Origin: ZC4RG30 sp039932715
GTDB taxonomy: Bacteria; Pseudomonadota; Gammaproteobacteria; Steroidobacterales; Steroidobacteraceae
Length of the DNA stretch: 64,000 nt
Direction: 5' to 3'
NCBI GenBank assembly: GCA_039932715.1
Contig: JBDTPN010000009.1
Span: forward strand, 1-64,000
Notes under the pieces: generated by a model
What the model was told of the DNA's origin: nothing
Database searches by the model: none
Seen by the model: only the letters and a program-made list of their open reading frames with translations
Program-made: the position numbers and the translations under genes
Shown: one piece after another, positions 7,869 through 16,313 of the stretch
How positions within the stretch are numbered: the first letter of the stretch is position 1
How the letters are laid out: each line of letters opens with the position of its first letter

Positions 7869-9512
7869 ATGCCCCTACCGGTCAGGCGCAAGCCGGCGCG
7901 CATGACCGGTTGGTTCGATCCGGGAGTGCTGGCGCAGTCAGCCAGCATGTTGGCAACGGCCAATATTTTCGGGCGCCATTCAGACACGCGCCTCATTGAG
8001 GCGTTGGGCAGCCAGCCGCAGGACAGCTTCGATTATTCCGGCGAGGGCACTCTGGAGCCCGCGTCGGATTTCTGGCTCGACTATGTGGCGGATCTCGGCG
8101 ATGGCTGGAACCCCACTTATGCCATTGCCGACGCGATCTCGCGCGAGTCGCTGCACGACACACAGGCAGGTCGCGTGCTGGTGATGGGCGGCGACCAGGT
8201 GTATCCCTACCCCAGCCGTGATGCCTATGCCCGACGCACGGAATCTCCTTACACCGCTGCGTTTTCACAACGCGATACAAAGCCTGACGTATTTGCGATC
8301 CCTGGCAACCATGACTGGTTGGACAGCCTGATCGCGTTCTCGCGCCTGTTCTGCCATCCGGACCGCGGGTTCGCCGGGTGTCGGACGCGCCAGACGCGCA
8401 GCTATTTTTCCGTGAAGCTGCCCCGTGACTGGTGGCTGGTGGGCATCGATCTGCAGTTGGGCGCAGATCTGGACGAACCGCAAGTGCAATACTTCCGGCG
8501 CATGTCGCAACAGATGTCGGCGCAGGCAAACGTGATTCTGTGCGTGCCGGAGCCGCAGTGGATATACGAGCTGGCGTATCCGAAATACGAGGCCTATGCC
8601 GCGCGGACGCTGGAGTTCTTCGAGCGCGATGTGCTGCAGCGACCGGTGCGTGTCAAGATTTCGGGCGACCTGCATTTCTACAAACGCCATGCCGACGCCT
8701 CGGGTGCGCAACAGATCATCTGCGGTGGGGGCGGCGCGTTTCTGGCCGCCTCGCATATTCCTGCGCTTGCGCAACTGCGCAATGGCTTTGTCGAACAGGT
8801 GGCTTATCCTTCCACCAAAATCTCCAAAGCACTGGTGTGGGGCAACCTGCTGTTCCCCTGGCTCAACCCCAAGGCCGGCTGGTTGTTCGCCGTCGTGTAC
8901 GGGTTGTCCGCCTGGATAGCATCCTCGCGACTGAATTTCGCCGACATCGACACTTTGCGGCATGCCCTGCACAACGCGCTGACACTGGCCGTGCGTGATC
9001 CTTTCCTCGGCCTGTGGCTGCTGTTCGTGGTCTCATCCATCATGTTTTTCACTGACACGCATTCCCGCGTGTATCGGGTGATTGGCGGCGGCCTGCATGC
9101 GATAGCGCACCTGCTGGCGGCGCTGAGCCTGGCGTGGCTTTCCATGCTTCTGACCGTCAATGTGCTGGGCATGCACTACGGCAACCCCGTGCAGCTTGTG
9201 GCCGCCGGATTGCTGACATTCCTCAGCGGCGGGGTGGTGGGCGGATTCGTGCTGGGCCTTTACCTCATCATTTCCATGAGTGTGTTCAGTCGGCACGCCA
9301 ACGAAGCCTATTCAGCGCTGCGCATCCAGGATTTCAAGCAATGGCTGCGTCTGCGCATTGATCGGGAGGGCGTGTTGACGGGTTGGTGTTTCGCCATTGA
9401 TCGCGTGCCGCGACGCTGGCGCGATGACGCGTCAGGACGACCACAGGCGGATGATGCGCATGCTACCCAGCCGCGCGTGGTGGATCAGTTCAGCGTGCGA
9501 CCGCGAAGCTGA
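7869..9512 (+). CDS. Membrane-anchored calcineurin-like metallophosphoesterase
   Basis: 547 residues. The metal-binding motifs occur in order: ADLGDGW (74-80), MGGDQVYP (106-113), PGNHDW (145-150) and SGDLHFYKRH (265-274), the last supplying the C-terminal His ligands. Residues from about 340 to 480 hold four to five hydrophobic helices (for example WLFAVVYGLSAWIA and FLGLWLLFVVSSIMFF), followed by a soluble tail. It is probably a phosphodiesterase or phosphatase tethered to the inner membrane with its catalytic domain in the cytoplasm, since no signal peptide is seen. The substrate is not predictable. Its end overlaps the convergent next gene by 23 bp. Confidence 0.85.
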   Translation: MPLPVRRKPARMTGWFDPGVLAQSASMLATANIFGRHSDTRLIEALGSQPQDSFDYSGEGTLEPASDFWLDYVADLGDGWNPTYAIADAISRESLHDTQAGRVLVMGGDQVYPYPSRDAYARRTESPYTAAFSQRDTKPDVFAIPGNHDWLDSLIAFSRLFCHPDRGFAGCRTRQTRSYFSVKLPRDWWLVGIDLQLGADLDEPQVQYFRRMSQQMSAQANVILCVPEPQWIYELAYPKYEAYAARTLEFFERDVLQRPVRVKISGDLHFYKRHADASGAQQIICGGGGAFLAASHIPALAQLRNGFVEQVAYPSTKISKALVWGNLLFPWLNPKAGWLFAVVYGLSAWIASSRLNFADIDTLRHALHNALTLAVRDPFLGLWLLFVVSSIMFFTDTHSRVYRVIGGGLHAIAHLLAALSLAWLSMLLTVNVLGMHYGNPVQLVAAGLLTFLSGGVVGGFVLGLYLIISMSVFSRHANEAYSALRIQDFKQWLRLRIDREGVLTGWCFAIDRVPRRWRDDASGRPQADDAHATQPRVVDQFSVRPRS

Positions 9513-10257
9513 ACCAGGCCTCCGGCGTTGCGTCGCCGCGCCAGTCCAGCGCTTCCACAGTGACCTGGTATTGCCCCGGCCCCAAAGCCGAGCTGTTCAA
9601 TGCGATGCGCAGATGTCCGTTGGAATCCTTCTGCATGTGGTCGAGCACTGCTACGCGCCCCTGGTCGACGCGATCGATGCTGACGCGAAACAGCGCGAAC
9701 TTGGACCAGGCCATGTCCACCTTCATGTCAGCCAACTCGGGGCCGGCATTGCCGGCGGTTGCCATGGCCTGCGACGGCGGGCCTGATCGACTGGGATGCA
9801 GCAGGAAGGTGCGCGTGGATTGCGCTGCCTGCAGTGGCTGGTTCTTGATCTCGTCCTCGAGCACTCCGATGCGTGTGCTCTTCTCGTTGCCAGCAAACAG
9901 CAGCATCAGCGATGCGATCAGGAATGTGCCCGCCAGCGCCGCCAGCGTCGCGATCACTGCGGGTTTCTGATAGGCCGGCACGGGCTTGGCCGCCCAGGGT
10001 TCGGGTTGGCCGGAGGCTTCCAGAAGGCGCAGACCCTGGTTGATGCGGTCCGACATGCCCAGGGCGATCACGATGTCGGGGTTGTCCTTGCAGAAGCGCT
10101 CGAAGTCCTGCGCCCCCTTGAGGGGCAGCTTGCCCGACAGATAGCGTTCGATGATCTGGTTGCGCTCGATGAAGACTGCATCCATGGGCGCCGCCGCCGC
10201 AGACGTGGCGGGCATGGCAGCGGGGGCTGCCGGGGTGGCTATGGAAGGGGCGGTCAT
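9490..10257 (-). CDS. Single-pass membrane protein of unknown function
   Basis: 255 residues from ATG 10257, chosen because AGGA lies about nine bases upstream; an in-frame ATG at 10317 would add 20 weakly coding residues. The N-terminal 25 residues are Ala/Pro-rich. A conserved-looking helical stretch follows (ERNQIIERYLSGKLPLKGA...RFCKDNP), then one TM helix around 99-121 (VIATLAALAGTFLIASLML), a short coiled segment, and a C-terminal beta domain ending in EALDWRGDATPEAWFSF. The layout recalls anti-sigma or FecR-like membrane proteins, but no zinc-finger residues are present and no sigma factor is adjacent. It is divergent from the DUF4139 gene. Confidence 0.7.
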   Translation of the reverse strand: MTAPSIATPAAPAAMPATSAAAAPMDAVFIERNQIIERYLSGKLPLKGAQDFERFCKDNPDIVIALGMSDRINQGLRLLEASGQPEPWAAKPVPAYQKPAVIATLAALAGTFLIASLMLLFAGNEKSTRIGVLEDEIKNQPLQAAQSTRTFLLHPSRSGPPSQAMATAGNAGPELADMKVDMAWSKFALFRVSIDRVDQGRVAVLDHMQKDSNGHLRIALNSSALGPGQYQVTVEALDWRGDATPEAWFSFAVAR

Positions 10258-10344
10258 AATGAGGATCCTGCCCCTATCGTGCATGGAGGCGCCATGCTGC
10301 AGCCCGGCATGGCTCACAGTTTTTGGATGCCATAAACTGCTGCC

Positions 10345-11853
10345 ATGCTCAAAATCCTGCTCCTGTCGGCTTCCGCGGCGCTGCTCGCCCCCTGCGCGTG
10401 GTCTGCGGCGCCCACCGAAGACACTGCCCTGACCATTTACAGCTCTGCCAGGCCCGGCGGCGTACCGGCCGAGTACTACCGGCCGCAGCCCGGCCAGGGC
10501 GCCCCCAGTGCCTCGGGTGTGCCCGGCTATGCCATGGTTCGCCAGGAACGCAACGTGCAGTTGTCCGCCGGACGCACGCAGCTGCAGTTCACCGACGTGG
10601 CGGCACTGATTGATCCCACCACGGTGACGTTTACCTCGTTGACCGAGCCAGATGCAAGAGTGCTGGAGCAGAACTTCCAGTTCGACCTGGTCAGCACCGA
10701 CAAGCTGCTGCTCAAATACATCGACAAGCCAGTCACCGTGGAGCGCTCCGGCACTGCAGGCGGCAATGTCACGGGAACATTGATCTCATCGGCTGACGGA
10801 CTGGTGCTGCGGGGCACGGATGGTTCGATCACGGCCTTGCGCGACTATTCAGCGCTGCGGTTTCCGGATCTGCCCGGCGGATTGATTTCCCGGCCCACTT
10901 TGCAATGGGATATCGCCGCGACGCGCGGCGGCGAGCATCGCGCGCGCGTGACCTACCAGACTGGTGGTGTCACCTGGTGGGCGGATTACAATTTGTTGTA
11001 TCAGGACGGCAAGGATCCAGGCAGCGGCTTCGTCGACTTGTCGTCCTGGGTCAGCATCATCAACCAGTCCGGTGCCAGTTATCCGGATGCGAAATTGAAA
11101 CTCATCGCTGGTGATGTGCATCGCACGCCCGTGCCGCAACGCGTGGTCATGGACAGGATCCAGACCATGGCGGCCAAAGCGGACGCTGGCTTCGAGGAGC
11201 AGGCCTTCGATGAATTCCATCTGTACACACTGGGGCGACGCACCTCATTGCCCAACAATTCCACCAAGCAGATCGAATTGTTCGACCAGGCCCGACGGGT
11301 GCCGGCGCAGCGACTGCTGGTTTTCGCGGCCAATCCGGGATTTTTCGGTGGTCCCGTCCCATACGAGGGGCGTGATTCCCAGCCCACGGGCAATACAAAG
11401 GTGAATACGTACCTGCAATTGCGCAACGACAAGGCATCGGGCCTGGGCGTGCCGCTGCCGGCTGGCCGGGTCCGCGTTTCACGGCTTGATCCTGCCGACA
11501 ATTCTCTGGAATTCATCGGCGAGGATGTCATCGATCACACGCCGCGTGACGAACGCGTGCGTGTGCGACTGGGTTCGGCATTTGACGTGGTGGGCGAGCG
11601 CAAGCAGTTGAACTTCAGCAGTGACAGCAAGGCGCGCTGGATGGAAGAAGAAATCGAAGTCGAGCTGCGCAATCACAAGGATCAGGCCGTGGAAGTGCAG
11701 GTGCGCGAAACGCTGTTCCGCTGGAACAACTGGAAGATCCTCAGCAGCAGCCAGCCTTACACGAAGGAAGACGCCAATACCATCGCTGCGGCAGTGAAGG
11801 TGGCTGCCAATGGCAGCGCCACGCTGCGCTATCGCGTGCGCTACACCTGGTAA
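10345..11853 (+). CDS. Secreted DUF4139 domain protein
   Basis: 502 residues. The signal peptide MLKILLLSASAALLAPCAWSA is cleaved near SAA-PTE. The DUF4139 region covers most of the remainder: QFDLVSTDKLLLKYIDKPV (about 112-130), LQWDIAATRGGEHRARVTYQ (about 190-210), WWADYNLLY, LSSWVSIINQSGASYPDAKL, and the C-terminal LRNHKDQAVEVQVRETLF. Exported beta-rich proteins of this family have no established biochemical role. It is divergently oriented to the membrane protein gene, with 87 bp between start codons for both promoters. Confidence 0.85.
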   Translation: MLKILLLSASAALLAPCAWSAAPTEDTALTIYSSARPGGVPAEYYRPQPGQGAPSASGVPGYAMVRQERNVQLSAGRTQLQFTDVAALIDPTTVTFTSLTEPDARVLEQNFQFDLVSTDKLLLKYIDKPVTVERSGTAGGNVTGTLISSADGLVLRGTDGSITALRDYSALRFPDLPGGLISRPTLQWDIAATRGGEHRARVTYQTGGVTWWADYNLLYQDGKDPGSGFVDLSSWVSIINQSGASYPDAKLKLIAGDVHRTPVPQRVVMDRIQTMAAKADAGFEEQAFDEFHLYTLGRRTSLPNNSTKQIELFDQARRVPAQRLLVFAANPGFFGGPVPYEGRDSQPTGNTKVNTYLQLRNDKASGLGVPLPAGRVRVSRLDPADNSLEFIGEDVIDHTPRDERVRVRLGSAFDVVGERKQLNFSSDSKARWMEEEIEVELRNHKDQAVEVQVRETLFRWNNWKILSSSQPYTKEDANTIAAAVKVAANGSATLRYRVRYTW

Positions 11854-11865
11854 AGGGTCAGCGGG

Positions 11866-13068
11866 TCAGACCCGGCGGATCGGCTCGGTCAGACGCAGTG
11901 ACGCCAGCTGCGTGAGGGGCAAGGGGCCTTCGAGCAGGAAGCCCTGTGCGAAGTCCACGCCCACCGCTGACAGCCACTGCCTGGCCATGGGCGAATCGAT
12001 GCGTTTGGCCACGCAGTGCATACCCAGCACGCGACTGCCCTGGGAAATGGCCACCACCTGCGCCTGCGCGACCTTGTCCTTCATCGCAGCAGTGGTCAGC
12101 GCGGCATCGATCTTGAGCATGCGCACCGCGCGCTGGCGCAGCAGCGGCAGCACGCCGGTGTGGAAGGTGAAGTCGTCGATGACCACCTGGCAACCCAGCC
12201 CTTCGCAGGCGCCAATGAAGCGCTCGGCTTCCTTTGGATATTTGAGGCATTGCTGTTCGCGGATTTCGAATCCCAGCGAGCGCGGACTCAGCTGCGCGGC
12301 CTGCATGGCCTTCTCGAGAAAGCCGATGAAATACGGGTCGAGCAAGGCGCCGGTGGAAAGGTTCACGGTGAAGCTTGCCGGGTCGACTTCCAGCTGAGCG
12401 TGGTTTTCCGCCAGCCAGCGACACAACTCCTCCACCACGTATCGGTCCAGCTTGCCGCCGCTGTTAGGATGTTCGGCAGCGATCAGCAGCTCTTCCGGGG
12501 CCTTCTGCGCGACCTTTCCCGGGGCGTCGGAGCGCAGCAGCACTTCGTAGCGGCGCGTGCGGCCGCTGCTGCGCAGCTTCAGCAGCTGCTGTACGAACAG
12601 CAGCACCGGAAAATGCGACGTCTCGCCGGAAGGCGGTTCGGGCTGGGACTTCTTGCCGGCCAGGCGCAGCGCAAGTCGCTGCAGCAGACGACCGAAACCG
12701 CGCTGCATGCAACCACGTTCGCCATCCCTGCCACCGAGGCTGCGCTCGGTGGCTTCGATCAGCAGTGCGCCGCGTAGCGCACCACGTGGTTCGCGCGCAG
12801 CGAATACAACCTTGATGCGCCCGTGCCCCTGGGACAGTTCATAACTCTTGCGCAGCTGCTCAAGCGAAAAGCAGTCCAGTGCATCGAGCACCAGCGCGTG
12901 GTCATCGGGACCGACCACGCCTTCTGAAGTCCAAAGCGCCTTGCCGGTGGCATCGTGCACCGAGGTGCTGTAAATCTTGGTGCCCGACAAGGCGTCGGCA
13001 ATCTCCATCACCAATTCCTGGATCTTGGTGGGGAGGGACTTGATGGTGGTGTCAGAGAGGGGAGGCAT
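11866..13068 (-). CDS. EAL-domain protein with a substituted catalytic glutamate
   Basis: 400 residues from ATG 13068. A longer in-frame ATG at 13185 would overlap the divergent LysR start and adds unconserved sequence. The N-terminal 150 residues form an unassigned sensory or adaptor region; the EAL domain spans about 155-395. Residues matching RocR numbering with an offset of three are E175 (EVLLR), N236 (VNLS), E268 (FEIR), D298/D299 (IDDF), K319 and D321 (LKID). The position of RocR Glu352, a proposed general base, is Lys355 here (VAKRID instead of AEGVE). It is therefore probably not an active c-di-GMP phosphodiesterase but a binding or adaptor protein. Activity is inferred only from these residues. 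Confidence 0.85.
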   Translation of the reverse strand: MPPLSDTTIKSLPTKIQELVMEIADALSGTKIYSTSVHDATGKALWTSEGVVGPDDHALVLDALDCFSLEQLRKSYELSQGHGRIKVVFAAREPRGALRGALLIEATERSLGGRDGERGCMQRGFGRLLQRLALRLAGKKSQPEPPSGETSHFPVLLFVQQLLKLRSSGRTRRYEVLLRSDAPGKVAQKAPEELLIAAEHPNSGGKLDRYVVEELCRWLAENHAQLEVDPASFTVNLSTGALLDPYFIGFLEKAMQAAQLSPRSLGFEIREQQCLKYPKEAERFIGACEGLGCQVVIDDFTFHTGVLPLLRQRAVRMLKIDAALTTAAMKDKVAQAQVVAISQGSRVLGMHCVAKRIDSPMARQWLSAVGVDFAQGFLLEGPLPLTQLASLRLTEPIRRV

Positions 13069-13183
13069 GCCTTTGAAGTCTGGCCAGCCGGCTTTACAGA
13101 TGCCGTGACGCAACTCCCGGGAATGCGATTTTCCGGGCCTCAGTGCTACAATAAGCTGGTCATTGGGGGGGATTGATCCAGTC

Positions 13184-14086
13184 ATGAATCAAATAGCCGA
13201 TGAAATGGCGGTGTTTGCCAGAGTGGTTGAACTCAACGGATTCACGGCCGCCGCACGCAAACTCCAGGTTCCCAAAGTCCGCGTCAGTCGCGCAGTGGCA
13301 GCACTGGAGCGTGAGCTGGGCATGCGATTGCTGGAGCGCACGACCCGGCGCATTGCATTGACGTCAGCGGGTCGTTCCATCCTCGCGCATTGCCAGCGCG
13401 TGGCGCTGGAAGTCGAAGCAGCGCGCGCCGCGTTGCAGCCGGTGTCCGATGGCGCGCAATTGCTGGTGGCGATTGATCAGGGTTTCGGCCGGTTGCTGGT
13501 GGCGCCTCTGGTGCCGCGATTTCTCGAGCGATTTCCACAGGTGACATTGCGTGTGATCAACGTGGAAGAAGTGGCCGAGGGCGCGCCCTTCGATGTCGAG
13601 TTGCGCAGCGATGGGCGCAAGGCAGAAGGGGAGGTGGTCAGTTCACTGGGGACGCCGCCGATGATTCTCTGCGCTGCGCCCAACTATCTCGCGGGCAAAT
13701 CGATTCCACAGACACCCAGCGAGTTGGGTCAGCACTCGCTGTTGTGGGCGGGCAATGGAGCGGCAACCAACCTGCGTCTCGCCAAGGATGGCGGGGCCGT
13801 GATCGTGCCGGGCACGCCGCGGCTGGTGGCGCAGGATCTGACTGCACTGCACGCGGCCGTGGCCGCCGGGCTGGGCATCGGCGCATTGCCGGAGTTCATG
13901 TGTCGCAACGGCCTCGCCATGAAGCGACTGGTCCGGCTGCTGCCGGATTGGGAAGTGGCGGACCGGGTCGAGTTGACGGCAGTGAGTCCTGCCGAGCGCG
14001 CGGCTGAACCGGTGGTGCGCAGCTTCGTGGAATTCCTGGCAGCCAATATCGTGCCGGCCCTGGCGGGCGCACCCGGGGGTGGCTGA
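13184..14086 (+). CDS. LysR-family transcriptional regulator
   Basis: 300 residues from ATG 13184; a TTG at 13163 would add seven residues. The N-terminal winged HTH (about 5-62) includes GFTAAARKLQVPKVRVSRAVAALE and the LysR-typical RLLERTTRRIALTSAG. The substrate-binding domain runs from about 85 to 290. Its stop overlaps the ATG of the acyl-CoA dehydrogenase gene by one base (TGATG), so the two are co-expressed, an uncommon layout for a LysR regulator, which is usually divergent from its target. A role in controlling that dehydrogenase or related acyl-CoA metabolism is inferred from position. The divergent EAL gene leaves 115 bp for promoters. Confidence 0.9.
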   Translation: MNQIADEMAVFARVVELNGFTAAARKLQVPKVRVSRAVAALERELGMRLLERTTRRIALTSAGRSILAHCQRVALEVEAARAALQPVSDGAQLLVAIDQGFGRLLVAPLVPRFLERFPQVTLRVINVEEVAEGAPFDVELRSDGRKAEGEVVSSLGTPPMILCAAPNYLAGKSIPQTPSELGQHSLLWAGNGAATNLRLAKDGGAVIVPGTPRLVAQDLTALHAAVAAGLGIGALPEFMCRNGLAMKRLVRLLPDWEVADRVELTAVSPAERAAEPVVRSFVEFLAANIVPALAGAPGGG

Positions 14087-15867
14087 TGTTTACATCCCCC
14101 CTGCGTGAGATCCGCTTTGTCATGCATGAGCTGCTGGACGACAGCGTGCTCAAGACACTTTATGCAGATGTGGACTACTCCCCCGAATTTGCTGACAATA
14201 TCGTCGAAGAAGGCGGCAAGTTCGCCGAAAATGTCCTGGAACCGCTCAATCAGTCGGGGGACAAGGAGGGGGCTCACTGGACGCCGGCGGGCGTGGTTAC
14301 TCCCAAGGGCTTTCGAGAAGCCTACGCGGCCTACATGCAAGCCGGCTGGGCGCAGCTTTCCGTTGATGTGAAAAGCGGGGGCCAGGGCATGCCGCACCTG
14401 ATCAACATCGCGGTCGAAGAGTTGATGTTCGCGTCGAACATGGCCTTCTACGTGGGCACTTCGCTGGTCCGCGGGGCGGTGGAAACCATCAGCGCTTCGG
14501 GCAACCCGCAGCAGGCGGCGCTGATCCTGCCCCGGATGGTCACCGGCGAATGGATGGGGACCATGAACCTCACCGAGTCGCAGGCCGGCTCGGACCTGGC
14601 GTTGCTGCGCACGCGCGCAGTGGCAGAAGGCGATCACTACCGCATCTTCGGGCAGAAGATCTTCATCACTTACGGCGACCACGATCTCACCGACAACATC
14701 ATTCACCTGGTGCTGGCACGAATTGATGGCGCGCCGCCAGGGACGCGCGGCATCTCGCTGTTCTTTGTGCCCAAGAACCTGATCAATGCGGATGGATCCC
14801 TGGGCGCGCCCAACGATGTGCGCTGCATTTCCATCGAACACAAGATGGGTATTCACGCCAGTCCCACCTGCGTCATGGCTTTCGGCGAGAAGGATGGCGC
14901 CATCGGTTACCTGCTGGGCGAACCGCACACCGGCCTGTCGCATATGTTCATCATGATGAATGCGGCGCGGCTTTCGGTTGGCGTGCAGGGATTGGCGCAA
15001 TCCGAGCGCGCCTTGCAACAGGCCACCGCATGGGCGCGCACGCGTTTGCAGGGCAAGCCAGCTGCGGGCAAGGGACCGGGACCCGTGGCGATCATCGAGC
15101 ATCCGGATGTGAAGCGCATGTTGTTGTCCATGCGCGCGCGTACCGAAGCCATGCGCGCGTTGACGTATTACGCGGCGCTGGAACTGGACTGTGCGCATCG
15201 CCTCGCTGATCAGTCCGCTCGCGATGCCGCGCTGGCGCGCGCGGAATTGATGATCCCCATCGTCAAGGGCTGGTGCACAGAGACGGCCGTGGACGTCACG
15301 TCGATTGGCATCCAGGTGCATGGCGGCATGGGCTTCGTGGAAGAGACGGGCGCAGCGCAATTCCTGCGTGACGTGCGCATCTCCTCCATTTATGAAGGCA
15401 CCACCGGCATCCAGTCCAATGACCTGGTCGGCCGCAAGCTGGGTCGTGATCGCGGTGCCGCAATGGCTGCGCTGATCGGCGACCTGTTGACGGAGCTCAA
15501 CGCGGCGCGCGCGTTGACTCCGCCGGCCAAGTCCATCCGCAACGCAGCCATTGAAGGGTTGACGCAACTGCGTGACGCCACTGAATCACTGTTGCAGCAG
15601 TTCACCGACAAGCCGGAACGGGCATTGTCCGTTTCCGTGCCCTACCTGCAACTGTGTGGGTTGGTGTTGGGCGGCGCACTGGCTGCACGCGCTTCAGTGA
15701 TAGCCGAAGCGGCGCTGCAGAAGACTGCGCAGGATTCCTTCTACGCTGCGAAATTGCAGACCGGCCATTTCTATGCTGAGCAATTGCTGCCTGCCGCGCC
15801 GGGATTGGCCCGGATCGTCAAGTCCGGTGCTGGCAGCGTGGCGGACGCCGACCCCGCGTTGATCTAG
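14086..15867 (+). CDS. Acyl-CoA dehydrogenase, long FadE/DmdC-like form
   Basis: 593 residues, the length of the C-terminally extended acyl-CoA dehydrogenases. The N-terminus MFTSPLREIRFVMHELLD is typical of the DmdC-like subgroup. The FAD-binding core contains MNLTESQAGSDLALLRT (about 162-178) and the helical domain HPDVKRMLLSMRARTEAMR. IQVHGGMGFVEETGAAQFLRD is followed by ISSIYEGTTGIQSNDLVGRK with the likely catalytic Glu. The C-terminal 150 residues match the extra domain of this subgroup. It oxidises an acyl-CoA to the enoyl-CoA, transferring electrons to ETF. Substrate choice (fatty acyl-CoA or methylthiopropionyl-CoA) cannot be read from the sequence. It ends in a CTAG shared with the convergent next gene. 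Confidence 0.9.
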   Translation: MFTSPLREIRFVMHELLDDSVLKTLYADVDYSPEFADNIVEEGGKFAENVLEPLNQSGDKEGAHWTPAGVVTPKGFREAYAAYMQAGWAQLSVDVKSGGQGMPHLINIAVEELMFASNMAFYVGTSLVRGAVETISASGNPQQAALILPRMVTGEWMGTMNLTESQAGSDLALLRTRAVAEGDHYRIFGQKIFITYGDHDLTDNIIHLVLARIDGAPPGTRGISLFFVPKNLINADGSLGAPNDVRCISIEHKMGIHASPTCVMAFGEKDGAIGYLLGEPHTGLSHMFIMMNAARLSVGVQGLAQSERALQQATAWARTRLQGKPAAGKGPGPVAIIEHPDVKRMLLSMRARTEAMRALTYYAALELDCAHRLADQSARDAALARAELMIPIVKGWCTETAVDVTSIGIQVHGGMGFVEETGAAQFLRDVRISSIYEGTTGIQSNDLVGRKLGRDRGAAMAALIGDLLTELNAARALTPPAKSIRNAAIEGLTQLRDATESLLQQFTDKPERALSVSVPYLQLCGLVLGGALAARASVIAEAALQKTAQDSFYAAKLQTGHFYAEQLLPAAPGLARIVKSGAGSVADADPALI

Positions 15868-16313
15868 ATGGCGGGGTCGATGGGCGGTGAGGAAATGGGC
15901 GGCACCGAGGATGGCGTCACCGCATTGACCACTTCTGGCTTCGATGGCCAGGCCATGCTGCCGATCAGCACGCACAGCGCTGCTACGCCAAGCAGCGCGG
16001 CAGCGATCCAGCTGCCGGAGAAGACCAGCATCAGCACGCCCTCGATCAACTGGATCAGACCGAAGATCACGATCACCTCACGCGTGGCCGAATGGGGGCG
16101 ATAAGCCACGATCAGGTAAAGCAGGCTGATCAACAGCGACTGGCAGCCAAATGTCAGCCACAGTGCCCGAATGGTTTGCTGGTAAAACGGGCGTAATCCA
16201 TTGTTGTCCAGCGCGATCTTCACCCCGACATAAGTGATGAAGAAATAGCCTGCTACCGCGAGCAATGTCGCGCCCGCAAAAAGCATGCAGAATTTGAAAG
16301 TGCCCGATCTCAT
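15864..16313 (-). CDS. Four-helix integral membrane protein, unknown function
   Basis: 149 residues with four predicted TM helices: FCMLFAGATLLAVAGYFFI (about 8-27), a second at 47-68 (LWLTFGCQSLLISLLYLIVA), a third at 78-97 (VIVIFGLIQLIEGVLMLVF) and a fourth at 101-122. A Pro/Ser-rich tail follows. Its ATG overlaps the stop of the LCAT-like gene by four bases (ATGA), so it is the last gene of that operon. Its stop shares CTAG with the convergent acyl-CoA dehydrogenase gene. No family recognised. Confidence 0.75.
   Translation of the reverse strand: MRSGTFKFCMLFAGATLLAVAGYFFITYVGVKIALDNNGLRPFYQQTIRALWLTFGCQSLLISLLYLIVAYRPHSATREVIVIFGLIQLIEGVLMLVFSGSWIAAALLGVAALCVLIGSMAWPSKPEVVNAVTPSSVPPISSPPIDPAI

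Noticed and set aside
13729..15567. 612-residue antisense frame over the acyl-CoA dehydrogenase
   Set aside because: The sense strand has clear dehydrogenase motifs throughout; the antisense product is compositionally odd and unmatched.
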